Assembly: GCF_024158915.1 (NCBI RefSeq)
Contig: NZ_JAMZGF010000023.1
Coordinates: 1 to 64,000 of the forward strand
Length of the DNA: 64,000 bases
Direction of reading: 5' to 3'
DNA from: Chryseobacterium sp. S0630
Lineage (GTDB): Bacteria; Bacteroidota; Bacteroidia; Flavobacteriales; Weeksellaceae
Shown here piece after piece: positions 53,182-61,612 of the stretch. Position numbers and translations under genes: made by a program. Positions within the stretch are counted from its first letter, which is position 1. Each line of letters starts with the position of its first letter. A model generated the notes under the pieces. The model was not told the origin of the DNA and ran no database searches. It saw only the letters and a list, made by a program, of their open reading frames with translations.

Positions 53182-53553
53182 ATGGCTCATCATAATGATT
53201 TTGGAAAAATAGCAGAAAATCTCGCTGCTGATTATCTTCAGAAAAATGGTTATAAAATCAAGGCCAGAAACTTTCGTTTTAAACAAAACGAAATTGATAT
53301 CATTGCTGAAAAAGATAACCAGATTATTATCGTGGAAGTGAAAGCAAGATCTACCGATGCCTTTATGCTCCCTCAGGAAGCTGTCACAAAAACAAAGATA
53401 AAATCTATTGTTTCTGCAGCCGATCATTATATGGAGGAATTTAATAAAGATCAGGAAGTCAGATTTGATATTATCTCCGTTCTTCCCGATGATAATAAAG
53501 ACTTAATCATAGACCATATCAAAGATGCTTTTCAGGCCTTTGATGCAAATTAA
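53182..53553 (+). CDS. YraN family endonuclease-like protein (UPF0102)
   Basis: This 123-residue protein has the family pattern: GKIAENLAADYLQKNGYKI, then the restriction-endonuclease-like core ARNFRFKQNEIDIIAEK and IIIVEVKARS (Asp, Glu, Lys arrangement). Cellular role is unsettled. It lies 42 bp after the LD-carboxypeptidase gene on the same strand. Confidence 0.9.
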   Translation: MAHHNDFGKIAENLAADYLQKNGYKIKARNFRFKQNEIDIIAEKDNQIIIVEVKARSTDAFMLPQEAVTKTKIKSIVSAADHYMEEFNKDQEVRFDIISVLPDDNKDLIIDHIKDAFQAFDAN

Positions 53554-53635
53554 TAAATCAATACAACAATGTTTGAATGTAACAGAATCATGACATTGAT
53601 AGAGGAGTGCATTCAGACATGTAACAACCAATTTT

Positions 53636-54385
53636 ATGAAGACAATATTGATCACCGGAGCCACTTCTGGCATAGGTAAAGCCACTGCAGAGCTTCTTGC
53701 AAAACAAGGAAACAGAATTATTATTTGTGGAAGGAGAAGTGAGGTGCTGGAAACTGTAAAAACAGAACTTTCTGAATTTACCGAAATATTTAGTTTAATG
53801 TTTGATGTAAGGAATCTCGAAGAAGTTGAAACCGCTATTAATTCTCTTCCTGAAAATTGGAAAGAGATTGATGTTCTGATTAATAACGCAGGTAATGCTC
53901 ACGGATTAGATCCTCTATCAGCAGGTAAGACCAATGACTGGGATTCTATGATTGACGGAAATGTAAAGGGATTACTCTATGTTTCCAAAATGATTATTCC
54001 AATTATGAAAACTAAAAATTTAGGTCATATTGTAAATATCAGTTCTGTCGCAGCAAGACAAACTTATGCGAATGGAGTAGTGTACTGTGCAACGAAGAAA
54101 GCAGTAGACGTTATTTCAGAAGGAATGAGACTGGAACTTACTGAATTTGGAATCAAAGTGACCAACATTCAGCCCGGTGCTGTAGAAACAGATTTCTCTT
54201 TGATAAGATTCAAAGGTGACAGTGAGAAGGCTTCAACTGTATATGCAGGTTATGAACCTTTGAAGGCAGAAGATATTGCTGATGCTATTGCTTACTGTGT
54301 GAACGCACCGAAACATGTTACCATTTCAGATATGACCATCTATCCAAGTGCTCAGGCTGAACCAAGAACGATTTATAGAAAATAG
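53636..54385 (+). CDS. SDR family oxidoreductase (YdfG-like)
   Basis: The 249-residue protein has the NADP Rossmann motif TGATSGIG (about 7-14), NNAGNAHG (about 86-93) and the catalytic Ser in NISSVAA, Tyr and Lys in VYCATKKAV. INIQPGAVETDFS-like and the C-terminal SDMTIYPSAQ resemble E. coli YdfG, a 3-hydroxy acid (serine/threonine) dehydrogenase, but specificity is not certain. It is preceded by an 82-bp spacer. Confidence 0.88.
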   Translation: MKTILITGATSGIGKATAELLAKQGNRIIICGRRSEVLETVKTELSEFTEIFSLMFDVRNLEEVETAINSLPENWKEIDVLINNAGNAHGLDPLSAGKTNDWDSMIDGNVKGLLYVSKMIIPIMKTKNLGHIVNISSVAARQTYANGVVYCATKKAVDVISEGMRLELTEFGIKVTNIQPGAVETDFSLIRFKGDSEKASTVYAGYEPLKAEDIADAIAYCVNAPKHVTISDMTIYPSAQAEPRTIYRK

Positions 54386-54400
54386 TCCAAAATAATGGAG

Positions 54401-54408
54401 TAAATTTG
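54401..54408 (+). promoter_or_regulatory. -10 element (TAAATTTG) of tsaB
   Basis: TAAATTTG followed by C matches TAnnTTTG and ends 58 nt before the tsaB ATG. Confidence 0.5.
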
Positions 54409-54466
54409 CAGAAAATTAAATGCGATTTTGCTTTTGCAATATTGCTGTTTAGCTTAAAACAAAAAA

Positions 54467-55147
54467 ATGAAAATTCTATATCTGGAAACATCATCCAAGA
54501 ACTGTTCAGTAGCCATATCAGACGATGAGAAGCTATTATGCCTTTGCGAAGAAGTTTCTGAAAACTATAAACAATCCGAAAGTCTTCACACCTATGTTGA
54601 ATGGGCATTGGAAGGAGCGGGAATTTCGCTTAAAGATATTGAAGCCGTTTCTTTAGGAAAAGGACCCGGATCTTATACCGGCTTAAGAATCGGAGCAGCC
54701 TCAGCAAAAGGGTTTTGTTATGGACTCAAAGTTCCTTTGATAGCAGTGAATTCTCTTGAAAGTATGATAGAGCCTTTTTTAGGCGATAACTACGATTTTA
54801 TAATACCTTTGATCGACGCAAGGAGAATGGAGGTTTATACGGCCGTTTATGACGGTAAAACAGGGGAGGAGTTATCCAAGACCGAAGCTAAGATTTTAGA
54901 TGAAACTTCTTTTGAAGAATTTAAAGATAAAAAAGTTCTGTTTGTAGGGGATGGTGCTAAAAAAGCAAAAGAGATTCTGAATCTCCCTGATGCTGTTTTT
55001 AAAGAAGATGTTTATCCTTCTGCACAATATCTCATCAGAAAGACTCTGGAGAAAATACAAAACAAAGAATTTGAAGATATGGCTTATTTTGAGCCTTTTT
55101 ATCTCAAAGATTTCCATGGAGTAAAGAAAAAGAAAAGCGAAGAATAA
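54467..55147 (+). CDS. tsaB: tRNA threonylcarbamoyladenosine biosynthesis protein TsaB
   Basis: TsaB is the non-catalytic partner of TsaD in forming t6A at position 37 of ANN-decoding tRNAs. The 226-residue protein has the ASKHA fold start ILYLETSSKNCSVAIS (Asp of the enzyme replaced, as usual for TsaB), and GKGPGSYTGLRIGAASAKGF (about 63-82), its signature. Other t6A genes are not in the window. The terminator hairpin begins inside its last codons. Confidence 0.93.
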   Translation: MKILYLETSSKNCSVAISDDEKLLCLCEEVSENYKQSESLHTYVEWALEGAGISLKDIEAVSLGKGPGSYTGLRIGAASAKGFCYGLKVPLIAVNSLESMIEPFLGDNYDFIIPLIDARRMEVYTAVYDGKTGEELSKTEAKILDETSFEEFKDKKVLFVGDGAKKAKEILNLPDAVFKEDVYPSAQYLIRKTLEKIQNKEFEDMAYFEPFYLKDFHGVKKKKSEE

Positions 55148-55163
55148 ATCTTCGCTTTTTTAT
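55133..55163. terminator. Bidirectional terminator between tsaB and the SprE gene
   Basis: AAAAGCGAAGA and TCTTCGCTTTT form an 11-bp stem around ATAAA, with A and T runs on the two sides. It overlaps the end of tsaB. Confidence 0.8.
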
Positions 55164-55164
55164 T

Positions 55165-57723
55165 TTATTGAGGTCTTGGCGGGATCTTCGATCCTGATTT
55201 TGTCTCATTAGGTTTTTTAGGATTTTGTGGTTGACCCGGACTTGCCTGTTGAACTGTATTTATATTATCCAGCTTCTGTACTTTTCCACTGTTCATTTGT
55301 GGAACTCCCGTATTTTGGGTGTTAGGTTGTACAGGCGCTCCTGATGGTTGTTGAGGAATATTATTTCCTTTATTGTCCGTTGCCTGGAAGCTGAGGTCAC
55401 TTTTCAGATAATTCAGCATTTCTTTAGCTCTTATCCCTTCAGGTGTTTTGGAATAATTCAGGGCAATCTGTTCCAACTGCAGAATCATAACTTCCTTCCC
55501 ACTTGATTTTCCTGCATTGAAAGCATTTAATAAATACAGTTTAGGAACCAGTGCATCTTTCGGAAACTTTTGAATCGTCTGATCTATAATATCTTTACTT
55601 TCCACAAATTTTTCTGATTCAAATAACGCATACGCCTTTTTGTATTCGTTTTCAACTTCTTCAGTTGATTTTACAAATGACTTGTTCTTAGGATTTCTGG
55701 CAAATTCAGCGTAAGAAGTATAAGGATAATCAGCTAAGAGAATTTGTTTTGCTCTTTCAGAAGCCTGTGGATTTTTCTCATAATTCATAGCAAAAATCTC
55801 ATACAGTGCCTGTAGCATTACTTTTTCTTCCGGTTTTACATCTACAAGGTCATAAAGCGTTTTCGTAGCCAGTGGAGTATTGGTAAAATAATTCTGATAC
55901 ATAATTCCCAAACCTAAAGAAGCGGTATCTCTGTCTTTTTTTAACTGAGATAATTTTCCCTGATCTGTAGGAATCTGTTCAATATAGTACGCAGGCTCAA
56001 AACGTCTTGGATTGGGCGCTGAAGTTACTCCTAACGCTTCATTTTTCATATCTTCAATAGAGGCCATTTTCTTAGAAGAACGCCAGTTATCAGCAAGAGC
56101 ACGGTCTCCCCAGATTTGCTTAAATGAAGAGGTACCTTTGCTTACCGTTCCTGAATTGCTGAAATAAAATCCTTTTGTCGTGATTCCGAAGTCCTCAAAA
56201 GAATTAGAGCTGTTGGCAAAAATAGAGTTGGCACTATAATCTCCGGTATCAAAACCTTTACTTCTTTCTGCACGTCTTCTTTCCTGTTCTTCTTTCTCTT
56301 CTTTAATCTTTAGTTTGGCAATATATTTTGTGAAATAATCTGTTTTCTGGCCATCATTCATCTTTGCCAGAGAAAGAATACTGTCATTCTTTTTAATAAG
56401 ATAATAGTTTTTGGAAATCTTTTTGATGTATTCGGATTGATCCTTTAATAAGATCTTTGAAGGTTCATAGGTCATTACAGCAAGCGCAGAATCATAATAA
56501 CTTCCAGCTCCGATATAATCATTTTTGTCAAGGTAGCTTTTTCCTATTTCATAATAAGCCAATCCACGGATCTGAGGATCAGAAACCTTTTCAAAAAGGG
56601 ATTTTCTGAAGAATTGCTGAGCTTCATCCTTTTTACCAGCTTTATTGGCCATTAACCCTAAAGCATAGTAAAATTCATTTTTTCTGGAGCCATACATTCC
56701 TTTTTTACTGATTCCTTCCAGATAATTTTTTGCTCCGGCATAGTCACCTTTACCGTTAAAAGTTTTGGCGATGGCAACCTGAGATTTTACTTCAAATTCG
56801 AAATCACTGGCATATTTATACGCTGCAGCATAGCTTTCTCTTGCTTTATCATTCTGGTTCAGATTTTCCAGAACCTGACCTCTCAGATAAGCGATTCTAC
56901 TCTTCAGTTTTCTGTTGCTGTTCAGTTCAAAAGCATTATCAAGTTCTTTGGCGGCCTCTTCTTTCTTCCCGGCATCAAGCAAAGATTCAGAATAATAAAT
57001 ACTCAGAAGCTTTGCATAGCTTTTACTGATATCTTCACTTTTCAGTTTGGCAAAAGTTTCATGTGCCCTGTGATAATCTTTGATTTTATCATACGCAAGC
57101 CCTTGATAAATTCTTGCGAGTGCAATCCTTTTATCATCTTTCATACGGGTGAAAACATAATTCAGAGCGTCAAGTGCCTCAAGAGATTTGCCCCGATAAA
57201 TTCTTGCCTGGGCAAGGATCATGTAGGCATCAAAAATCTGTTTATTTTTCTCTTCACCATTTCTGGTTACAGAATATTTATTAATAGCTTTTAAAGCTTT
57301 TGCTTCTGCAATTTCCAGCGTAGTAGCTCCTTTAGACTGTTCCCCGTCAGGTCTTGAAGGCCCGCCTCCCGGAGGTCCTCCAGGGATATTCGGAACTCCT
57401 GAATTACCTCTTCCCGAAGGTCTGTTGGCTACTTCAGCCATCTTCATAGAATTTTCGGCAAAAGCCTCAGTCTGTCCAAGATCACTTCCCAAAGGCTGTT
57501 CTTCGTAAGTCAGAATAGGAATATAAGGAGCATAAAAGTTGTCCTTATGCCCTTTGTCTCTGGTGGTAAACTCACTGTTTAATGCATCTTTTGCATTAAA
57601 TAATGTGTTATAATATGTGGAAAATCCTTTCAATACTCTTGAACGCTGCTCCGGCTTTTTTGTTTTGGTAGCACATGAAGCAACTAGACATATGACTAAA
57701 AGGAATAATATATTCTTTTTCAT
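55165..57723 (-). CDS. SprE/PorW-like TPR lipoprotein (gliding motility, type IX secretion)
   Basis: The 852-residue protein has a lipoprotein signal with C16 in LVASCAT, an N-terminal GFSTYYNTLFNAKDAL segment typical of SprE/PorW, a Gly/Pro-rich linker (about 105-135), many TPR-like helix pairs (about 140-640) and a Pro/Gln-rich tail. In F. johnsoniae SprE is needed for gliding and for type IX secretion; PorW is the Porphyromonas counterpart and contacts the secretion apparatus. It is a single-gene unit. Identification rests on the N-terminal pattern and architecture; another TPR lipoprotein is possible. Confidence 0.72.
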   Translation of the reverse strand: MKKNILFLLVICLVASCATKTKKPEQRSRVLKGFSTYYNTLFNAKDALNSEFTTRDKGHKDNFYAPYIPILTYEEQPLGSDLGQTEAFAENSMKMAEVANRPSGRGNSGVPNIPGGPPGGGPSRPDGEQSKGATTLEIAEAKALKAINKYSVTRNGEEKNKQIFDAYMILAQARIYRGKSLEALDALNYVFTRMKDDKRIALARIYQGLAYDKIKDYHRAHETFAKLKSEDISKSYAKLLSIYYSESLLDAGKKEEAAKELDNAFELNSNRKLKSRIAYLRGQVLENLNQNDKARESYAAAYKYASDFEFEVKSQVAIAKTFNGKGDYAGAKNYLEGISKKGMYGSRKNEFYYALGLMANKAGKKDEAQQFFRKSLFEKVSDPQIRGLAYYEIGKSYLDKNDYIGAGSYYDSALAVMTYEPSKILLKDQSEYIKKISKNYYLIKKNDSILSLAKMNDGQKTDYFTKYIAKLKIKEEKEEQERRRAERSKGFDTGDYSANSIFANSSNSFEDFGITTKGFYFSNSGTVSKGTSSFKQIWGDRALADNWRSSKKMASIEDMKNEALGVTSAPNPRRFEPAYYIEQIPTDQGKLSQLKKDRDTASLGLGIMYQNYFTNTPLATKTLYDLVDVKPEEKVMLQALYEIFAMNYEKNPQASERAKQILLADYPYTSYAEFARNPKNKSFVKSTEEVENEYKKAYALFESEKFVESKDIIDQTIQKFPKDALVPKLYLLNAFNAGKSSGKEVMILQLEQIALNYSKTPEGIRAKEMLNYLKSDLSFQATDNKGNNIPQQPSGAPVQPNTQNTGVPQMNSGKVQKLDNINTVQQASPGQPQNPKKPNETKSGSKIPPRPQ

Positions 57724-57871
57724 TATTCAATATAACTCGCTAATCTGCTTTTTATTATCAGCAGTTTGATGATTTTGTAAAAATAATAAAATTTTATAAT
57801 GAATAATATTTATATTTCTTCAGGAAGTATTTTATTTCTTCTTTAATGAGCGTTTTGAACCTGATAATCTT

Positions 57872-58435
57872 TTAAATAAGAGAAGATTCTTTCAGAATTT
57901 TATAAACAAGATGAGTAGGAAGTCCCATAATGGTATAATAACTTCCTGTAAGGCTTGTGATCTTTGCCATTCCCAGCCATTCCTGAACACCATAACTGCC
58001 GGCTTTATCAAAAGGCTTATAATTCTGAATGTAATAGGTTATTTCTTCCTCTGAAAGTTTGTCCAGAGTAACATCCGCTACATCTGTTTCTGTAAAAGAC
58101 TTATTGGCTGTTTTGATGGTAATTCCCGTGTAGACCTGATGTGTTCTTCCCGAAAGACTTTGAAGCATGGTAAAAGCGTCTTCTTCATCTTTAGGTTTTC
58201 CCAGGATCTGATTATCGATAGCGACTACCGTATCGGCGGTCAGAAGTACTTCACCCGCTTCCAGATCTCTGAAAGCTGAAGCTTTTAAGTCAGAAAGATA
58301 AGCTGCAGCGTCTTCTATTTTGATATTTTCCGGGATAATTTCTTCACAGTCTATTTTTACGACTTCAAATTCAAAGCCTAAACTCGAAAGAAGTTCTTTT
58401 CTCCTTGGGGATTGTGATGCTAAAAGTAATTTCAT
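57872..58435 (-). CDS. Maf family nucleotide pyrophosphatase
   Basis: The 187-residue protein opens LLASQSPRRKELLSSLGF, the Maf signature, with the catalytic Asp in LTADTVVAID (about 67-76) and FDKAGSYGVQEW (about 140-151). Maf proteins hydrolyse non-canonical nucleoside triphosphates such as dTTP/UTP/m5UTP and can arrest septation. It is the third gene of a unit with the DUF2520 and KdsC-like genes, 8 bp after the latter. Confidence 0.93.
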   Translation of the reverse strand: MKLLLASQSPRRKELLSSLGFEFEVVKIDCEEIIPENIKIEDAAAYLSDLKASAFRDLEAGEVLLTADTVVAIDNQILGKPKDEEDAFTMLQSLSGRTHQVYTGITIKTANKSFTETDVADVTLDKLSEEEITYYIQNYKPFDKAGSYGVQEWLGMAKITSLTGSYYTIMGLPTHLVYKILKESSLI

Positions 58436-58443
58436 ACAGATAC

Positions 58444-58962
58444 TTATACAGATTGAGTATTATCGTCATGCCAGTTCCCCTGAACTTTCATTACCTGTTC
58501 AATTACATCACGAACTGCACCCGTTCCTCCTTTTTTAGGGGAAATATAATCGGAAATTCCTTTTACTTCAGGAACAGCATTTTCAGGACATGCCGCAATG
58601 GCTGAACTTTCCATGATATGAATATCCGGAAGATCATCACCCATGGTCAGAATTTCTTCATTTTTAAGATTATATTTCTTCTTAAAGTCTTCGAAATCAT
58701 CTATTTTATTGTGAGACTTCGGATAGTAATCCTGAATCCCCAGATAATTGATTCTGTGCTTTACCATTTCATCATTTCCTCCGGTAATAACACCGATTAA
58801 ATAATTGTTTTTTAAGGCTTTTACTACCGCATATCCGTCCAGAACATTCATTACCCTGCACATATTTCCTCCGGGAAGAAGATAAACACTTCCGTCAGTG
58901 AAAACTCCGTCAACATCAAATACAAATGCTTTAATATCTTTTAATTTCTCTTTATAACTCAT
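58444..58962 (-). CDS. KdsC-like HAD phosphatase
   Basis: KdsC removes phosphate from 3-deoxy-D-manno-octulosonate 8-phosphate on the way to CMP-Kdo for LPS. The 172-residue protein has the HAD nucleophile D16 and acid D18 in FDVDGVFTDG, GVITGGNDEMVKHR, and TMGDDLPDIHIM (the C-terminal Asp pair), with no cap domain, which is the KdsC layout. It overlaps the DUF2520 gene by 11 bp. Confidence 0.88.
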   Translation of the reverse strand: MSYKEKLKDIKAFVFDVDGVFTDGSVYLLPGGNMCRVMNVLDGYAVVKALKNNYLIGVITGGNDEMVKHRINYLGIQDYYPKSHNKIDDFEDFKKKYNLKNEEILTMGDDLPDIHIMESSAIAACPENAVPEVKGISDYISPKKGGTGAVRDVIEQVMKVQGNWHDDNTQSV

Positions 58963-59701
58963 ACATTTTCTGAATAGAATGATTCATTGTTTTATAAATT
59001 TCAAGACTTTCGTCTTTTAATAACTGTTCATGCAGCTGTAAAATCCTTACATCATTTCTTACTGCCGGACCGGTTTGTGCCATTTTGGGTTCAATTTCAT
59101 GAATTTTCTGAACCGTTTCATCAATGAGGGGTAAGAAATAATCAAACGGAATATCCTGGGAATCTGAAATTTCTTTAGCTCTTGAAAAAAGATGATTCAC
59201 AAAATTGCAGGCAAAAACAGCCGTCAGGTGAATATATTTTCTTTTTTCATGATTGCTTTCCATTACTCTTTCCGAAATCTTTGAAGCAAGATCAAACAAT
59301 ATTTTCTGATCTTTTTCATTTTCTGCCTCTATGAAAAACGGAATTTTTTCATATTCCAGTTCTTTGGATTTTGAAAAAGTCTGTAAAGGGTAGAAGCTGG
59401 ATTTTCTATACTTACCAGCCAGAACTTCTTTTGGAAGAGATCCTGAGGTATGGGCAACCAGGCAATCTTTTTTGGTAATAATTTTTGAAACTTCTTCTAC
59501 AGAATGATCACTTACACAAAGAATATAAAGATCTGCTTCTTCCAGATGATCTGTAGAGTAAGGAATATTTAATTCTTCAGAAATTTTACCTAATTCTTTT
59601 TCGTTCCTCCCAAAAATCTGGGCCAGAGGAATATCCTTCAAAGTGAAAGCTTTTGCCATATGATAGGCAACATTTCCGGAACCGATGATTACAATTTGCA
59701 T
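58952..59701 (-). CDS. Rossmann-fold protein with DUF2520 domain
   Basis: From MQIVIIGSGN the protein has 249 residues: a Rossmann domain (IIGSGNVAYHMAKAF at the start, CVSDHSVEEV) followed by the helical DUF2520 domain (about 120-245 with AVFACNFVNHLF). The family resembles NADP-dependent oxidoreductases such as ProC/F420-type dehydrogenases, but its substrate is unknown. A 25-codon upstream extension in the same frame was rejected, because the -10 element TATATTTG lies inside it. First gene of the unit with KdsC-like and Maf genes. Confidence 0.85.
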   Translation of the reverse strand: MQIVIIGSGNVAYHMAKAFTLKDIPLAQIFGRNEKELGKISEELNIPYSTDHLEEADLYILCVSDHSVEEVSKIITKKDCLVAHTSGSLPKEVLAGKYRKSSFYPLQTFSKSKELEYEKIPFFIEAENEKDQKILFDLASKISERVMESNHEKRKYIHLTAVFACNFVNHLFSRAKEISDSQDIPFDYFLPLIDETVQKIHEIEPKMAQTGPAVRNDVRILQLHEQLLKDESLEIYKTMNHSIQKMYEL

Positions 59702-59705
59702 ATAA

Positions 59706-59713
59706 CAAATATA
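59706..59713 (-). promoter_or_regulatory. -10 element (TATATTTG) of the DUF2520/KdsC/Maf unit
   Basis: On the minus strand TATATTTG matches TAnnTTTG and ends only 4 nt before the ATG. Transcription would start at or just inside the ATG, so the message may be leaderless or the start is further inside. Confidence 0.45.
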
Positions 59714-59824
59714 AGATTTTAAGCTGAGCCGGGAAAGGAAGAACACTTCAGAAATCCTGTACTTCAATATAGGCACGTTTATTGCGTAAGTGTCTCATAT
59801 TATTTTTAATATTTACATTGAAAA

Positions 59825-59857
59825 TTGAATTTTTAATTTAACTTTCAGCTATTTTTG
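59825..59857 (+). promoter_or_regulatory. Promoter of the ECF sigma factor gene
   Basis: TTG (59825-59827), a 22-nt spacer and TATTTTTG (59850-59857) match the Bacteroidota consensus, indicating housekeeping-sigma transcription. The -10 ends 25 nt before the start codon. Confidence 0.6.
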
Positions 59858-59882
59858 TAATCCAAAACAATGAAGGCATCTT

Positions 59883-60434
59883 ATGAAGATTAAGGACGCG
59901 GAAATAATTTCGTTGATGCAGAATCCACGGACCCAGGATAAAGGGGTTCGTGCCTTGATGGACGCCTATCAAAGCAGATTGTACTGGCACATAAGAAGAA
60001 TTATTGTGGACGGAGATCTTGCACAGGATACTTTGCAGGAAACTTTTATTAAAGCATATCAGAATTTTCATCAGTTCAAAAATGATAGCCAGTTGTATAC
60101 CTGGTTGTACAGAATCGCTACCAACGAAGCGTTACAGCAGGTTAACAAAATGAAAAAAATGCAGAAAACGGATGAGGATCCGGAGTATCATATGCAGAAT
60201 CTTGTTGCAGATAATACAGAAGGTGATGCTGAAGAAATACAGATTTTACTGCAGAACGCTATACAGAGTCTGCCCGAAAAGCAGAAACTGGTATTTATGA
60301 TGCGGTATTATGATGATTTACCTTACGAAGAAATATCAAAAATTGTAGATATGTCGGTAGGGACGTTGAAAACGAATTATCATTATGCCAAACAGAAAAT
60401 AGAAGATTATATTAAAGAAAATTACGAAAAATAA
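59883..60434 (+). CDS. ECF-type RNA polymerase sigma factor
   Basis: The 183-residue protein has sigma region 2 (about 20-95: GDLAQDTLQETFIKAYQNF and WLYRIATNEAL) and region 4 (about 120-175: LPEKQKLVFMMRYYDDLPYEEISKIVDMSVGTLK), joined by an acidic linker. It redirects RNA polymerase to envelope-stress or uptake genes. The next two genes encode a membrane protein and an exported protein in the same unit. No FecR-like anti-sigma with a TonB partner is next to it, so it is not of the SigmaFecI transport type. Confidence 0.93.
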   Translation: MKIKDAEIISLMQNPRTQDKGVRALMDAYQSRLYWHIRRIIVDGDLAQDTLQETFIKAYQNFHQFKNDSQLYTWLYRIATNEALQQVNKMKKMQKTDEDPEYHMQNLVADNTEGDAEEIQILLQNAIQSLPEKQKLVFMMRYYDDLPYEEISKIVDMSVGTLKTNYHYAKQKIEDYIKENYEK

Positions 60435-60450
60435 TTTTTGACCAACAAAG

Positions 60451-60993
60451 ATGAAAGAGTTCGACATAGAAAAATTAGAGCGTAAAAACATTTACACAGT
60501 TCCTGATAATATGTTTGAAAGTATTCAGGAGAGCGTTATGAATGATATAAAGACAAGTAAAAAAGCACCTGTCTTTAAGCTGAACTGGATGTATGCAGCA
60601 GCTGCATCACTGGCTTTGATTTTTGGAGCAACTTATGTTTTTAATTCAGATAACAATTCCACGGAACAAATCCTGAACTCTAAAACAACCTATGTTGCCA
60701 ATAACGGAGAGCCCAAAACAGAAAGCGAGCTGGCTTATGAAACTTTAAAATCTGATTTAACTTCTGTTGAAAATAATAATCAAACAGTTGAAAATCAAAA
60801 AAATAACAATGTTTATGCTTCTAAAAGTGTAAGCGAAACTAAAAAAACAGCAGAGAGCCCTAAACCGGTGAAAACTGTAAAGAAAAAAGAAGAAACACGA
60901 ATGAATGAATATCTGGACTCGTTTTCTAATTCTGAAATTGCAGAGTTAGCAAGTAATTCGACTCAGGACGTTTATTTGGATATTTATAATTAA
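60451..60993 (+). CDS. Single-helix membrane protein, possible anti-sigma factor
   Basis: The 180-residue protein has a cytoplasmic N-terminus of about 45 residues (EKLERKNIYTVPDNMFESI), one membrane helix (about 46-66) and a long Asn/Lys/Ser-rich extracytoplasmic part. The topology and its place 16 bp after the ECF sigma gene fit an anti-sigma factor, but no zinc-binding HxxxCxxC motif is present and I do not recognise the family. The role is inferred from context. Confidence 0.65.
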   Translation: MKEFDIEKLERKNIYTVPDNMFESIQESVMNDIKTSKKAPVFKLNWMYAAAASLALIFGATYVFNSDNNSTEQILNSKTTYVANNGEPKTESELAYETLKSDLTSVENNNQTVENQKNNNVYASKSVSETKKTAESPKPVKTVKKKEETRMNEYLDSFSNSEIAELASNSTQDVYLDIYN

Positions 60994-60999
60994 AAGAAA

Positions 61000-61512
61000 A
61001 TGAAAAAGATATTATTGACGTTTTTGATTATTTATGGCTTTGGATTAAACGCCCAAAGGACAGATTATGATTGGAAAAAGATGGATCCTAAACAAAGGAA
61101 AGAAGTCATCAATAATCTTTCTCCGGAAGAAAGAAAAGATCTCCTGAAGAAATTCAGGAATAATATGATCATGGATAATCTGAATGTCGATCCAGATGAT
61201 AAAGCCGAATTTACACAATTGTATAACGAATATCTGGATAGCCAGAAGCAGATAAAAAGTCAGTTTAATTCTAACTTTGATCCCGAAACTTTATCAGATG
61301 ACGAAGCGAAAGCTAAGTTGCAGCAAAGTTTTGAAGTAGGGCAGAAGCTATTGGATAACAGGAAAAAATATGCAGATAAAATGCAGCAGGTAATTCCCTG
61401 CCAAAAAGTTCTGAAACTGTTTCAATCCGAAAAGATGATGAAGGATAAAATGGATGAAAGAAAGCCTCACGGAAATAATAACAATGCTTCCGGAACTAAA
61501 CAGAACCCATAA
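61000..61512 (+). CDS. Exported Spy/CpxP-like helical protein
   Basis: The 170-residue protein has a Sec signal peptide (1-18, ending LNAQ) and a helical body with repeated LSPEERKDLLKKFR and LSDDEAKAKLQQSFE segments, reminiscent of the LTxxQ motifs of Spy/CpxP chaperones. It ends in an Asn/Gly/Lys tail. A single Cys lies in VIPCQKVL. It starts 6 bp after the membrane-protein gene, so this is an ECF-controlled or -controlling unit. Chaperone or sensor function is inferred. Confidence 0.65.
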   Translation: MKKILLTFLIIYGFGLNAQRTDYDWKKMDPKQRKEVINNLSPEERKDLLKKFRNNMIMDNLNVDPDDKAEFTQLYNEYLDSQKQIKSQFNSNFDPETLSDDEAKAKLQQSFEVGQKLLDNRKKYADKMQQVIPCQKVLKLFQSEKMMKDKMDERKPHGNNNNASGTKQNP

Positions 61513-61534
61513 TAGTTTATTTTTTTAATGTTGG

Positions 61535-61568
61535 ACGGCTCTTACAGATTTTTTCTGTGAGAGCCGTT
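61535..61568 (+). terminator. Terminator of the ECF operon
   Basis: ACGGCTCTTACAG and CTGTGAGAGCCGT form a stem with one mismatch around ATTTTTT, followed by TTAATTTT. Confidence 0.8.
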
Positions 61569-61612
61569 TAATTTTACACCAAAAAAAATTATTTTTACTA
61601 CAAAGTTTATCT

